This document shows, in pieces, positions 1-11,669 of a stretch of 64,000 bases of DNA (within the stretch, counting starts at the first letter, position 1; every line of letters begins with the position of its first letter). The notes beneath the pieces are model-generated. The model had not been told where the DNA came from and searched no databases. It was given only the letters and a program-made list of their open reading frames with translations. The DNA lies in NCBI GenBank assembly GCA_018524725.1, contig JAEUWP010000470.1:124001-188000 (forward strand), given 5' to 3'. The DNA comes from Podaxis mareebaensis. Taxonomy: Eukaryota; Basidiomycota; Agaricomycetes; Agaricales; Agaricaceae. Position numbers and translations under genes: made by a program.

Positions 1-2029
1 GTCAGGTTTTGTTTCGTAATCTGAAAGCCGTGAGTCGTAGGTGTGATGGATTGGCGTAGTGGGAGTTTGGGACAAGGTTGTTCCAGGCGTTGGAGGGGAC
101 GTCGCCAACCCAGGTGTAGGTATCTCTTCAGCCTGGATCAGGGGAGAAGCTCGAGTTTTTTGAGGAGTAAGGATCCCGTGCGCTGATTGGGAAGCAACGA
201 TGGAAGGTAATCTACCCAAAGACTTGAGTGAGACAATGCTTGGAGGAAGAGAGTGCTCACCCGATGTCCTCTCCGAAGTGTGCCGTTTCACCCCAAATGC
301 TCCAGTCCAGTCTAGAATTACATTCAGAATCCGTGAACGACGGAAAATCCGCGTCTCCCCAGTCGATTTTGGTGGCATTAAATGTGGATGGCAATTTATG
401 TCCGAGTTTACGTCTGAGACCAGGAGGCGTTACAGGATCCATCCAGTACTTAGGTTCGTCGACGCAAGAGACAGAATCATGTTTAAGAATAGTACGGTTG
501 TTATCCTCGAGGACAGGTTTCGGTCGGGTTCCAAGCGCGTTGCTACGAGGGGATGTTGGTCCCAAGTGAGGAACGAAATTGGGGGAGAAGTAAGACTGAA
601 AGCGGTCTATTCTGGGCTGGGTGCGAAGAGCATGATCCAGGGCTTGTTGGTACCTTTGCGGGTGGTAGCGCTGCTCGACGCGTCGGGCTTCAGGTCGATG
701 AGCCCATGAAACGGACAGATGGGGAACTCTACATAACGTCTGCTCTTGACTCAGACATTGAGATAATGGCTCAGAGAAAAATCACCCACCATTAATGCAG
801 TTACGCAGTCATCGCGGTGATTCCACTTTACCTCCCAACAGCTGGTATCCATGCCCTTGATCCGAGGCATGTTGTGCGGAGGAGGGTAACATTCGGGGGT
901 AAAATCACTCCCTTCGGGAACTAGTAGGCTGCATTAAGAGAAATATCCCCAACCGCGTAACTCGAGCCTACCTTTGACAAGGTCATGATTTTCCGTTAAT
1001 ATAGAGACCTTCTCCAGGGGGCCAAAATGCCTCACGAGCTTGATTATAGACTGCAGGAGGTCTTGCTTGTCATCACTTTTGTCAATATAACCGAACAGTT
1101 GACCAACCTCCGCGTCGAATTTTAATGGATGCAGATAAACTGCAGCATCTTTTCCAGAGATTGCGTCATCTTTGGGAAGCGTCCGAGCATATTGTTCTGC
1201 TTCAATAGCTTCTGCATTATAGACGATGCGATGGTATCTGAGGAAAAGCGTCAGAGGTGCGTATAGGTGCGTATATGCACACAAATTGTCTCGTTTACTT
1301 TGTGTTCCTTGGTTTCCAGAGTCGGATCGCATGGGGGAGCTCGAGTTCAGGAAGTTCACCCTTCGTTTGCGGAGAGAGCTTCCCGATTCTCTCGGACATT
1401 GTTACTTTAGATGGCGCTCTTTGGGAGGACGATGTCATCGAATATCAACTGGTAACAACAAGAAGACTTGCCTGTAGGAGATGAGGAGTGTTCTGAAAGC
1501 TCGGGCAGGCTCATAACGCAAAATCCGACCTAGGAACGGTTTAGGAGGGCATGACTGTAAGCTTTGGAGGAAGGTTGAAGCCGAAGACTCGTCCTCAATA
1601 GTCAGCGGTGGCATGGGTGAGCATAGACGTATATATGCGACAGCGCGGAGCCTCACCTCGCACTGAACAAAAGCACATACACCTCCCTTTGAATCACGAA
1701 TAACCTTGATGCTTTTGATTTCCGTATATTCCGAGAGGTGCCCGACCAAGAGGCGGGTCAATTCCGCTTGATCGATATTAGACGGGAGGCTTCCAGAGGA
1801 CGGAGCAGTAAGCAATGGCGACACTTGACAACGTTGAGGATCAGACGAACCTCCCAATAAAGACGCTCGCGTTGTGCGGCGGCCTATCGGCCTTGTCCTT
1901 TACTTCGGTGAGCTGACTGGTTATTTGTCCCTCGCCTAGCGTTGACTCGGGAGAAAGAGAGGACGGCGTTGGTAGTGTATCGTATCGAGTACCCCATGTG
2001 CGCGTTTGGCTGGGCTGTTTAGGAGGCAT
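1..2029 (-). CDS. Two-RRM RNA-binding protein, 3' end beyond window
   Basis: Spliced minus-strand gene starting MPPKQPSQTRTW and still open at base 1, so the C-terminus is missing. The first RRM begins with the RNP2-like strand SVFIGSLPSNID, formed across an intron near 1800-1856, and continues to GGVCAFVQCE. A second RRM-like unit reads DAAVYLHPLKFDAEVGQLFG and on to GPLEKVSILTENH (about 970-1170). Between them is a linker ending in AIRLWKPRNTK. Downstream exons (about 787-930, 263-750, 1-212) join in frame with GT..AG introns of about 45-55 nt and encode a basic, Pro/Ser-rich tail. One intron near 1400-1480 seems to use a GC donor (AG|GCAAGT). RRM proteins bind single-stranded RNA, but the particular role cannot be told from the sequence. 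The family call is firm; exact exon borders are not. Confidence 0.8.
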
Positions 2030-2456
2030 AACACCTAGTTGAACGATAGATATGTACTAGTGGGTATTTGTGATAGAAACCGGATGGTAGGACAGTGAGA
2101 GTTGAAATTCGAGCGAAGGATGGTTGAGGTCCAAATAAACACAGAGGCTCCAAGTCCGGGATAGATCGTGAAGCAGATCGACCGCAGCTTATGCACGTAT
2201 ATAAGGTACGATTAATACTTCTCAACGGGTTGGCGCGGAAACACAGCAGAACTTCGCGCCTTAGAAAAATTCGGACTATTCGACAGCCGGTTTTGAGCCG
2301 CTTCTGGGGGGCGGCATCACGGGTATGCCACCGATACATTGTCCCTGGCAGGGAGCGATAAACACGTTTGACGGTGCCCGATGTGTTTCCAACGATATAC
2401 GACAGCCAAAACTAAGATCAACGAAGGTCTATTTTCGAGATGTGTAACTTCCTGTC
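2030..2456. other. Intergenic stretch upstream of the RRM gene
   Basis: No convincing coding frame. It should hold the promoter and 5' leader of the minus-strand RRM gene. A minus-strand reading frame of about 100 codons exists here, but it is Arg/Cys-rich with no recognisable motif and is probably chance. Confidence 0.4.
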
Positions 2457-3530
2457 ATGTCAGAAGCAAGAAATGGCCATCTATGTCCGTTCCCCTTGGA
2501 TGTTTGTACAACCACCAGTCCTCTGGTTACGAACAGGAGATGAGAAGTAACACAAGGGACCCTAGAAAGGGAGTGATTGTCTGCATCCGATATGAAAGAA
2601 GGGTTCCCCAAATAGCTCGAGGTGATCATCCGAAAAAGCATAGATAGCCATGACCCATCTTATACTTTGCTTTCCACTTTCTATCTCTAGTTCAGGTATG
2701 TCCAGTCCAAGAAGAGAAGACAGATGTACGAAGAACCGAAGGACTACACGTCATTCAAATAAACCAGATCCATGGAGGTACGATTCGGCTTCCGCGGAAA
2801 ATGAAAACCGGACAACCAGGTATGAGTCTTCGCGATCTGGAAGAACCTCGTTCAGCTGGAGGTTGTTGCCGGCCTAGAGAAATTCTTTACGTAGGGGATG
2901 CCGGTTGGCAGCGATTCCAGCATGACAGTTCGGACTGGCAGTGATGCATTGATGAACGATGAGATGATTCGTTTATCCAGGAAGAGGGGATTGTTGTGTC
3001 GATTCGTAGAGACCATGATGTCGGTTCGTCGACAAGTGCAAAACGAGGCAACCAGGACAGCAGCCTTTCAGGCGTTCTCACAAGTGACCATCTACGTAGA
3101 CATGGATCTCGAGCATCCCAGCTCAGTCAACCCATAACCATTCCGGCACGGTGGCGCATCATGCAAAGTCGATGACGAAGGCCAGGAAGGTTCTGTAGCA
3201 GTCGTTCTGCGACGGGTGATAGAAGATGTAGCTCAGTTCTAACGTTCAGGAAGCGAATCTTGGCATGTGACAGTGAACAGGCTGGACCGTCACTGTTTCA
3301 GTATACATTCTCAAGGATAAATGTTTGAATGAATACCCCCCATGGTATTGTGAAGACCAAGAGCTCCGGGCCTCTTCCAATGGCAGATAGCTTGTGTTGT
3401 TGAAAGAAGCCGGTGCCAGGGTTATATCGTTTTCTATTGGAAGACACGGCTCGTATCGCAAAGTTTTCCGCATCAAGTTGGAGCAGATAGTATTTTAGGT
3501 GCGGGAGTCAGGTATCCAAATCTGAAGTGA
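2457..3530 (+). CDS. Possible unrecognised spliced gene
   Basis: Several open segments could join by short introns: an N-terminal piece starting MSEARNGHLCPF, a piece ending RYERRVPQIARG, a longer one containing REILYVGDAGWQRFQ, one after a 40-nt intron starting EEGIVVSIRRDHDVG, then RKRILACDSEQAGPS, and a last segment ending LGAGVRYPNLK before a TGA at 3528. No segment resembles a family I know, and in parts two frames are open, so the splicing model is speculative. It could be a rapidly evolving gene, a decaying gene or non-coding DNA. It lies just upstream of RPB6 on the same strand, so some of it may instead be RPB6 promoter. Confidence 0.28.
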
Positions 3531-3693
3531 CTAGTGATCGGTCAACAATCAATTTCCCCTGAATGATTGGGCAAGCGCGTTATTTGTGCTGCCAAACAAA
3601 AGTATTTCTTCTTTATTGACCGTCACTCACTTCTTTCCTGCTACTGTTGCTGCCTCTCCCTATCACTTCTGTCATCAATAATCCAAAAATACA

Positions 3694-4348
3694 ATGTCTG
3701 ACGACGGATACGATGGCGGAGCTGTTGGAGATGATTACGATTATGGAGGAGGGTACGTTGGATCAACACATAGTCCCTTAGCTAGTTTATTCACAACTCA
3801 TGTGCTAGCTATCAGGAGGAGGCATTCGTATGTCGCTTCAATGGTTCGCATATCGGAACTTGGAAGTGATACTTCGTTTTTCAGGACGAGAACTATGATC
3901 TCCTGGCCCAGGAACAAGAAGGAGAGGGTGCTGGAGAGGGCGAGGGCGAAGAATCCCAAGTCAACGCTGTCAACGGCGCAGATAATGACCAACCTATGAC
4001 GAATGGCGACGAAGTTGCAACAAGCACGACCGTAACTGGCGAGAGACAACCGAACAAGGTGAGGGTGACGACGCCCTACCTAACAAAATATGAGAGAGCG
4101 CGAATACTGGGAACAAGGGCCCTGCAAATCAGGTGAGTCACATTTCGTCCTTAATATGCTCATGTATACTGAAGTGCACCATGAACAGCATGAATGCTCC
4201 GGTTCTCGTTCCACTGGATGGTGAAACCGATGCTCTCCAGATCGCAATCAAGGAGCTTTCCCAGCGCAAAATTCCACTCGTCATCCGCCGTTACCTTCCA
4301 GACGGAAGCTTCGAGGACTGGAGTGTGTCTGAACTCATCACCGATTGA
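3694..4348 (+). CDS. RPB6: RNA polymerase subunit RPB6 (ABC23 type)
   Basis: Small subunit shared by nuclear RNA polymerases I, II and III; it clamps the largest subunit and helps assembly. My exon model is 3694-3752, 3809-3827, 3885-4132 and 4189-4348, giving 161 residues, close to the usual fungal size of about 150-160. The N-terminus is the expected acidic, Gly/Glu-rich tail (MSDDGYDGG.., then [18 protein letters not shown]). The conserved core reads [20 protein letters not shown], then [16 protein letters not shown], and ends in [20 protein letters not shown]. The second exon is only 19 nt; without it the frame cannot be kept. Introns are 56-57 nt. It is followed by about 390 bp before the convergent sirtuin gene. 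Confidence 0.95.
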
Positions 4349-4737
4349 ACATAGAATTGTTGTATGATAGGTCGACCTTGCTTTAAATATATATCCTTAA
4401 TTGATGTTGTGTCCAAGTGTAAGCCTGGTAAGTATACACAGGTAGACGTAGATAGATGCTTCTTCCTTCCACACCTTAACATCTTCCTGTATATTCGATA
4501 CACTTATTGTCCACTCTCAGTAGCACTCGAGGGCACTCATTGATCTCCCTTAGTGGAGCCTACAGGCTTCCACCGAGCTCGCTATTTTTCATTATGGGGC
4601 CCCGCATCAACATCGTATAATGCATGAAAATAATATAATACACGATAAATAAAATGAAAGGTCATTAGACTGGTATTGTGGAAAGAGCGAATGGGTAGGG
4701 CAGGTGTCGCAATACAAAGAGGAGATAGCAGACGAAG
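4349..4737. other. Convergent intergenic region RPB6/sirtuin
   Basis: Between two convergent stop codons. Locally AT-rich near 4600-4660, with ATAAAT and AATAAT stretches that fit 3' ends of both transcripts. No gene seen. Confidence 0.4.
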
Positions 4738-6445
4738 TCATGGGATAACGACCTCAACACGTTGTGCGGCTCGCCGTTTCGCCGTGGATGCAGCTCTAGT
4801 AGTTGATCGAGTTTTGATAGTTGCAGCCTTGCGTGTGGTCGGGGTAGGCTTGACCGGAGACTTCTCGATATCCGGTTCGACGTCCTGCATGGATAGCTCC
4901 ACCAGGGATATATCCATTAGGGCAGTATCATCGGATCCAGTTTTAGCATGGTTCGTACTTTCTCCAAATAATAGTTTGCGCTCTGAAGCAGGTAGGGCGT
5001 GCTTGATGGGTCTCGAAGCAACCATGGACTGACGTTTCGAGGGGCTGGATTCGAGGTTGTTGTAGTGACATGTACCCTGTCGACGTTTGCTGGGGGAGAG
5101 AGGTGCCTGAGGAACCGAATTTGGCCCTGCAGGTAGCCTGTTCTCGTCCTGAGGATGGTTGTTCTTCTTGTTTGCAACTAGGACGACGGATATAAGAATG
5201 AGTCAACGGAGACAAGAACTTAAGAGTTACCTTTCTTTTTCTTAGTAGCCTCGGCACCGGGTTTGGCTACCTTGAAGGGACTCGCCATGCTGGTATCCCC
5301 GTCGAGAGTTTGCTGTATCTCCCAGTCAGCAGGCTTGTTCTTTTTCCAATCCTCGAGAACCCTTGCAACCCAAACGTCGGTTTCACCAACGACGTGATAA
5401 TCGATCACGTCAGCCCACTCCGAACCAGGAGCCGTCTTGTTAACAAATATAACTCGGGGCTTTGGCTTCGAGGTCAGAGTACCAGTCTTCGGGGCATTTT
5501 CACGAATTGTCTTGGCAAAGTCCTTGACGAGCTTCTTGAGTCCATGAACCTTGAGCGAGGTTCCCATAATGATCAACAGGTCCGGCTTGCGCCCGACATC
5601 CGCCGCTTGAATAGAGCCAATATCATCACCCAAGGGATGAGGTTCGTCGTAAAGAACAATGGCAGGTCTTAATGTTCCGACCTTGATGGCCCGGGCGCTC
5701 CGAGCAACTCTGGCTTCAGCTAAATAATGTATTAGAATCGCTAAGATAGCATATAAAAGGTTACTTACAGCGTGTAAGACATTCAGGACAATCAGGAGCT
5801 GTCCCTTGGCTGAATATGTTTAGATGATCCCCTGTACAAGGATATTCTGCTGCACAGGAGACGCATCGAACACGGTGAATATCCCCGTGTAGCTGGACAT
5901 TGCGGACATCCTTGGTCTTCAGTTTATTCTTCCCTTTGCCGGTTGCTTTTGCGTCATCACAAGACGTTCCGAGAAGTCCCGCTCTTTCTTCCAACCCATC
6001 TATATTTTGCGTATACGAACGCAATAACCTCTTCTTAGCGTCGAGAGTCTTGATGAAATAATGTGTTGGCGTGGGTGAAGCAGCATCAATCGAGCGTTTG
6101 AGCTCAGATATGAAGGTATAAAAAACGGCGGTTGAGGTAGGATCCCGGAACAAGGACGCGTCGAATAAATCCCGTCCTTTTAAGACAACGTCGGGATATT
6201 TCTGCTTGACAAGTGCGTATAGGCCATCTGAGGACCGGAAGTCCTGAACTAATTCGTCAGCGACCTTTTGTTTTTGATTCGTAGAGGAAACCTGTTCATA
6301 CAGGTATACCACAAGAACACGAAATACCAGCGCCTGTGACAACCACGATCCGCTTGCTTTTAACAACGGCAAGCGAGAGCTCCAGTAGAGTACGCCTCGT
6401 ATGGACGTCTGTTGATGCTACAGGTAGGTCAACAGTGATGGTCAT
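4738..6445 (-). CDS. HST3/HST4: NAD-dependent protein deacetylase, sirtuin of Hst3/Hst4 type
   Basis: Sir2-family enzyme that removes acetyl groups from lysines using NAD+. Four exons (6445-6302, 6243-5769, 5719-5231, 5177-4738) give 515 residues. The NAD-binding signature VVVTGAGISCSCGIP is joined by splicing to DFRSSDGLYALVKQKYP. Further on are SYTQNIDGLE, the catalytic-histidine segment QLHGDIH, and a four-Cys zinc site (CVSC.. and CPEC..). The Rossmann half contains GTLRPAIVLYDEP and DLLIIMGTSLKVHG. The segment LFDASLFRDPTSTAVFY is typical of the Hst3/Hst4 branch, known in yeasts to deacetylate histone H3 K56; that substrate is inferred, not seen. The last 100 or so residues are a basic Ser/Thr/Lys/Arg-rich tail after the core. 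Start at 6445 is chosen because it directly precedes the sirtuin fold. Confidence 0.93.
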
Positions 6446-6733
6446 CGCTGTTGAGAGACAGGTTGGTGGCAACCAGGAGCGTTCTTGAGACACCCACAGT
6501 CCACGCTCCAAAGTTAGCACATCAACGTCTGAACGCGTTCTATCACGTGGTAAACTCTGGCAAATATCAACGACGCGTCTTGTACAAGCGCTCTCTGTCA
6601 TTAGCGCCCAAGAACATTCCTTAACTCTCAAAGAAGACGCGGGACAATTGATGACACGTATAGTCTACCGAGAACACAATTCGACTCCATAAACATGTCC
6701 TTCCTAAACTACTGTTTAAGTGTATTGTAACGA

Positions 6734-7483
6734 CTAGACGACCATAATGAACCCAACGGTGAGAATAGAAGAAAGCGCAACAATGCTCGACCAAGCAGCA
6801 CTGAGCGACACAGCTCCGGAGGATTGCGTCGGGGAGGGAGCATCGCTGCGGGATGATGCGGACGTGCCAGACGTAACAGAAGTCACCAACCCTCCAGATG
6901 AAGGAGGACTCGGAGTAGGCGTAGCACTTGGACTGGGAGCTGACGGGGCTCCGGGAACAGCGGTCGTTCCCAGCTGGACAGCAATCGGAGTAGCTATCGA
7001 GGTCTCGGTTATAGTAGCCACTTGACCATCCTGTGTCCCAGAGCAAACCGCTACAGCACCCCGGAAATTACACCCATATGCAATCGTGAACGTGTCCGAC
7101 GAGCCAGACCCAACGTAGAAGACGGAGGCGTAATCAGGGCCCTGCACAACGGTGGCTACCAAGATTTGAAGGTCAGCGACAGGTAATGAATGACCTTTGA
7201 GAAAATAGTAAACCGCTTCACCTGTACCGGGCAAGACGTCATCCTCCCAATTAGGATCATGACCCGCCTGAACCGCCCAAGTCGTGTGTCCAGCCGCGGT
7301 ATCCACTCCAATAACGTCGGCACTGAGGGGTTGTGGATCAAATCCGAGAATAGTCAAGGAGGTTGACTGAGCTAATGCAGCTGAAAGAATGTTCGTAAGA
7401 TGCTTGTACGTATTTTGACCTCGTCCACACCTACTTTTAAAAGCTGTAAGAGCAAGGAGCGTAGCAAATGCAATGGACTTCAT
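6734..7483 (-). CDS. Secreted GPI-anchored surface protein, function unknown
   Basis: Starts with a classic signal peptide (MKSIAFATLLALTAF.. ending ALAQS across an intron near 7387-7440). The mature domain begins STSLTILGFDPQPLSADVIG and contains HTTWAVQAGHDPN and a few cysteines (YGCNFRGAVAVC). It is followed by a Ser/Thr/Pro-rich stalk of about 60 residues and a hydrophobic C-terminus (WSSIVALSSILTVGFIMVV), the layout of a GPI-anchored fungal wall or membrane protein of about 230 residues. This architecture is common in Agaricomycete secretomes, but I cannot assign a function. There is no catalytic motif, so adhesion or wall structure are only possibilities. Confidence 0.8.
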   Translation of the reverse strand: MKSIAFATLLALTAFKSRCGRGQNTYKHLTNILSAALAQSTSLTILGFDPQPLSADVIGVDTAAGHTTWAVQAGHDPNWEDDVLPGTGEAVYYFLKGHSLPVADLQILVATVVQGPDYASVFYVGSGSSDTFTIAYGCNFRGAVAVCSGTQDGQVATITETSIATPIAVQLGTTAVPGAPSAPSPSATPTPSPPSSGGLVTSVTSGTSASSRSDAPSPTQSSGAVSLSAAWSSIVALSSILTVGFIMVV

Positions 7484-7803
7484 TGTAAAAGTGGGAAAGG
7501 TGCTAGCAGAAGGAGGAAAGGAGAGAGGATGTAGGTGGCATTTTTGTTCCCAACTCTTAAATGGATTTGCATGCGGTCGAAACCCCAACTCAATTGAACC
7601 TTTGGGCCTTAAACGGCCCGTCTGGTCGATCGCATAATGACAGAGAAGTTACGGACCAAATTTGATGGAATTTCGGCAAACGGGCACGCACGGCATGGAC
7701 CACACAATGCTGATCACGACACCATCGACTTATGGGCAAGGGAACCAAAGTATTATAATTTATGTACCCAATCGGACTTTCGGCCAATGTTATACTAGGC
7801 CTC
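7484..7803. other. Spacer between two secreted-protein genes
   Basis: About 320 bp. It should contain the promoter of the downstream minus-strand GPI protein gene and the 3' end of the RNase T2 gene. No coding signal seen. Confidence 0.35.
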
Positions 7804-9042
7804 TTAATTTTCGACATCCTGTTCACTGCCGGGGGTGCGTTCATAGTACCAGATACCGCCGGTCCTTGTACAGCTAGATTCGGTCGTCGAGTCGACGGAC
7901 TTATAGGTGCCGAACTGTTCCTGGAAACATTTCAGGTTAGGTACAGAGGCCGCAAGGAACGTCAAAGAAAAAAAAATCAGGACGCACTGTTCCATACACG
8001 TGGTTGAAGTACCAGACCTCGCTGAGGACGGTTCCATTGTTTACGCAACCGAAGTAAGGAACGGCACTGGTCTGGGACTTGACAATGGCCTCGAGGTCAT
8101 CAAGCTTGTAGGTGGTCTTGTTGGACGGGACAATGCCTCCGCTGGACGCAACATAATTAAACCTGATATAAGCCAAAATGAACAGCGAGGGGTCGACGTA
8201 CGCGGCAAGGAGTTTGTAGGTAGGGAAGAGTTGGAATGCCCTGATAACAGCTTCAAAGTAATCAACGACCTCAGCATGTTTGACATAATCCTCTCCATAG
8301 CAGGCGACGTCAAAGGTCGAAGTGCAGGTAGCGTGCTTGGAGAACTAAGTGGAAACGTCAGTCATGATAGGTTTTTTCAAAGGATGGTGTATCTATAATT
8401 CACCTCGTGTGCCCAAAGCTCTTCATTGGGTGCATCGCGATTGATCCAGTACTTGTTCACTTCAAGCTCGAGTAATCAGGGGAAATCCAAGTATCACGTT
8501 GGAACCCCGAGACGCACTGTAATCCAATAATCCACCCCTTTCGAACTTCTTGACGAAGGTGTCAACACCTGGGCCCGTGTAGGCGGGAATCGCGGTGCCG
8601 TTGGGGAAACTGGCGGGAGAAGGGGCGGGGTCGTACTGCCTTGAGAGGTCACAGTATTGCTCAAAAGACCTGCAAAGGATGGTTTAAGTGGTACCGAAAG
8701 ATGGATCCAATGAATCGATACACACCCATCGCAGTTGTCTGGCCATAGGCCATGGATGCCCCAACTGCCTTTGGGCAACTTCTGTCCCCTGCGTTCCAGC
8801 CCAGTATAGGTGCTCCAGAATTGAGTTTGAAGAACGAGACCACCAGGTGTTGGCGAGCAACAGGTATTTCTTATAGGAGTAGTATTCTCGCAAGAGAAAA
8901 AGGAAGGTTCACGAATGCACGCAGCAAGGTTGGGATAGGTGTGCAAATCGTGAGCACTGTGATCCGCACCATGACCATAACCAGATCTCGCGAGAGCACC
9001 TGCTGCGAAGATGGAGAAGAACAGAAGAGTTTGCGTCTTCAT
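7804..9042 (-). CDS. Secreted ribonuclease T2
   Basis: Base-non-specific acid endoribonuclease of the RNase T2/Rh family, secreted. Begins with signal peptide MKTQTLLFFSIFAAGALARS (an in-frame ATG at 9063 would add seven residues). The first catalytic box is GSWGIHGLWPDNCDG and the second is WAHEFSKHATC, formed across an intron near 8345-8402. The three catalytic histidines and the Lys are present, although the usual Gly before Thr-Cys is Ala. Cysteine-bearing segments CCSPTPGG, SFEQYCDLSRQYD and AVPYFGCVNNG fit the disulphide pattern. The C-terminus GIWYYERTPGSEQDV is a familiar ending in fungal T2 enzymes. At least five short introns. Likely nutrient scavenging; a role in stress tRNA cleavage is possible but not shown. 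Confidence 0.92.
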
Positions 9043-9406
9043 CGCGACCGAGCTCAGAAGCAAGGAGAAGCACGGCCTGGGAGAACAAGCTCGACCAAAT
9101 AGGTCTTATAACCGAGAAACGGCACGTATGTTCACGAACCACATGGTGCAGAAATGCCAATCACATTGCCCGTTGAAGCAAGGAACTTTCGCAACCTAAA
9201 TATAGAACTCTTTATCCCTCATAACATCGACACAGCTATCAGGGCCACGTGGACGATTTCGGTTGTCAGGTTCCCATAGGCACCAATGTTTTATCAATTT
9301 ATTGGAAAGCATATGAGCAACAAGATTGGAAGAGCTTGCATCGAGGATTTTGAGTTGAAGGTGCAGCAGTGTTAAAGACTCCAAGTGCAGAATCCAGCGA
9401 CGGTTC

Positions 9407-11440
9407 TCAGACATCAGCCCAACCTCCTTCGTCGAGTTTGTACGAGGCTTCGCTTTCCGGTCGATCCGGGCTGTCAACCAGTTTAGCGACACGTTCTTCG
9501 GCACGGCCTGTCAAGTGAACAATTTAGACGACGCCAAATGGATTTTAATAATCAAATTCGGGCTACCTTTCCGTAGATAAAGGCGAGTGGCGGAGGCATG
9601 AGATAGGATGTGCCCACCAATAGGTTTGAGGGCACCCCCTGCGACAAAAGTCATAGTAGCACCCGGATCCGCTATGGCGAGAAGAATTAGGAACCATCCA
9701 CTACTACAGGGAGTGGGTTACTCACACTGTACCTGATTGGTGAGAAGGATCGCAATCTGGAAATTTCGGGCACATTAGTAGAGCGAAAGTCGAAGCGAGA
9801 AAGCCGATCTCTACATTATACTCCTCGGACAGTTTTGTTAGCTTGGACAACATCTAACGATCATGGCATCAGGATCGAAAGGAATGAACAATAGCGTCCG
9901 ACTTAAACCTGTGCAAGCTATAGAAGTGGTTAGTCGCTGTTCTGTCAACCAAAGTCAATGGCGTAAACTACCTTTTGCTGCCTTTCACTGAGTTCACCTC
10001 TGCCTGAGTAATCCACACGGAACAGTGCCATTATGCTGTCAACAATCTTTGGAGCGTCAGTTGATGGCCATGTCCTGACCGAGGGAATGCACCAAGAGCC
10101 GGAAATCCTTGTCCTCGGCGAAGCGTAAGGAACATTCGTTGATGAGTTCCATCTGTCGCTGATAGTCAAGTTGTCATCAACAGATCGTAGCGAAAAAAAT
10201 ACTTGATGTTCGCTGTTGAAAGCACGCGCTAAAAGTGGGATTGGGCTATCATATATGATTGAATGAAAATAGACACTAACCATAGAGAATGTTCTCTAGC
10301 GCCATATTGCCATCTACGCCGAATCTATCAGCTATAGCTTTGATGCGATCCGGCCGAAAGGTCCCTATTGTCCCGTCAACGTCTCTGCTAATACAACGAG
10401 GGGTGGAGTGAGGGGGACACCTTCTGTATCGATGTATGCGACCTTGCAATTGTTTAAACTAAATGAGAGAAAGGCATTGCAGGAGGAACACACCTTTCCC
10501 GCAGCACCACCGAGGTCAGGAGGGAGCTGAGCCACAACGCTCAAAGTATGGGCCAGTTGGGTTTTGCCAGTCCGGAACTCCCCATAAACTGGTTCCATAT
10601 CGTTAGATACGCAGTTGCGCAGAGATGTGGACTCACCTTCGGATATCGACTGCGACATGAGACCTCCTACAACCACGAAACAATAACTCGTACATCAAAT
10701 ACTTGATGCCAGGTATAAGATCGAGGCTAATGACTTACCGCCGAGGATAGCGTCGACGGATTTACTTCCAGTGCTGATGATATGTACTCTCTTCCGCCGC
10801 TCTTGTACCTCAATACCCGTAGCAAAAGATGAACCCTTTTCGTCATATGCACTGAGCTGCAAGTGGTATCAGAGCATCTAGCAAACCAACCAAGATCTTA
10901 TGTGCAGCTTCCTACCCAAGCACGGAACAATCTCAAGTTGGGTCTCATCATCAAAGCGCGTAGGAAAGTAGTGCTGACCTTGATTTTCTCGACTTTAGCC
11001 TCGGACATGCCCTATATGCGCATGGAAAGTAGTCAGGGACTAAGAAACCATGCACGTATATGCTCTATGCCGACCTTGATCTTCAAGAGTTGTCGCCTAG
11101 TTGTCATGTTGACACCAGAGACCGTGTTGATAGCTGCCGACTGAACTGTCTGTGAGCCTCAGTCAGTGTATGCACGACAAAAATACTCACTTTGAGTTTG
11201 AGAATATCTTGAACATTGATTCCCTGTCACGTAACACTCAAGTATATGCGCCGGGGCTTGTTTGGCGGAAGCTTACATGCTGTTGAAGTTCATCGACGGA
11301 GTCAAAGAATGGCGTCTGAAGACTGATCAGGATAGGGTGTATGCGTTCGATAAAAGTAGGGATACCTCGTCCTCTTCAACGACAGGGCTTGGAGCGCGTG
11401 AAGCGATGGAGGGAACGGAAGGTGCTCGACGGGGCGCCAT
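9407..11440 (-). CDS. DMC1: Meiotic recombinase DMC1
   Basis: RecA/Rad51-family ATPase that catalyses strand exchange between homologues in meiosis. The N-terminal helix-hairpin-helix region reads [20 protein letters not shown] and [19 protein letters not shown], closer to Dmc1 than to Rad51. Walker A is [13 protein letters not shown], followed by [17 protein letters not shown] and, after an intron, [14 protein letters not shown]. Walker B region is [20 protein letters not shown], then the SERQQKL segment. The C-terminus is [20 protein letters not shown] and ends in EGGWADV with the stop at 9407. Start at 11440 ([14 protein letters not shown]). The gene is cut by many short introns. Expression is expected in basidia during meiosis; no regulatory motif was identified. 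Confidence 0.95.
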
Positions 11441-11669
11441 TGTTAGAGTAGTTGTCGGGCAAGGAAAAATAAAAAGAGGAGTAGAAACCGGGGCATAAAT
11501 AGGCTCAGTTCTGGCGTCCACGTGAGTGCATACAACTGGTAGGTTTCAGGATCTTTCGCAGAGCACAGAGCGGTACGATGCAACACAGAAGCGCCCTATA
11601 TTGTACAAAAAAGATAGCAAGTCCGATATTATATGCTAAAGTTACAGGAGATGAACCCAAACCAACGTA

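Noticed and set aside
1..800. Plus-strand frames of 80-169 codons at the left edge
   Set aside because: The minus-strand exons of the RRM gene explain this region in one continuous spliced frame; the plus frames have no motifs.
6446..6631. Upstream in-frame extension of the sirtuin from an ATG at 6631
   Set aside because: The extra 62 residues have no conserved feature; MTITVDLP at 6445 directly precedes the fold and is the better start.
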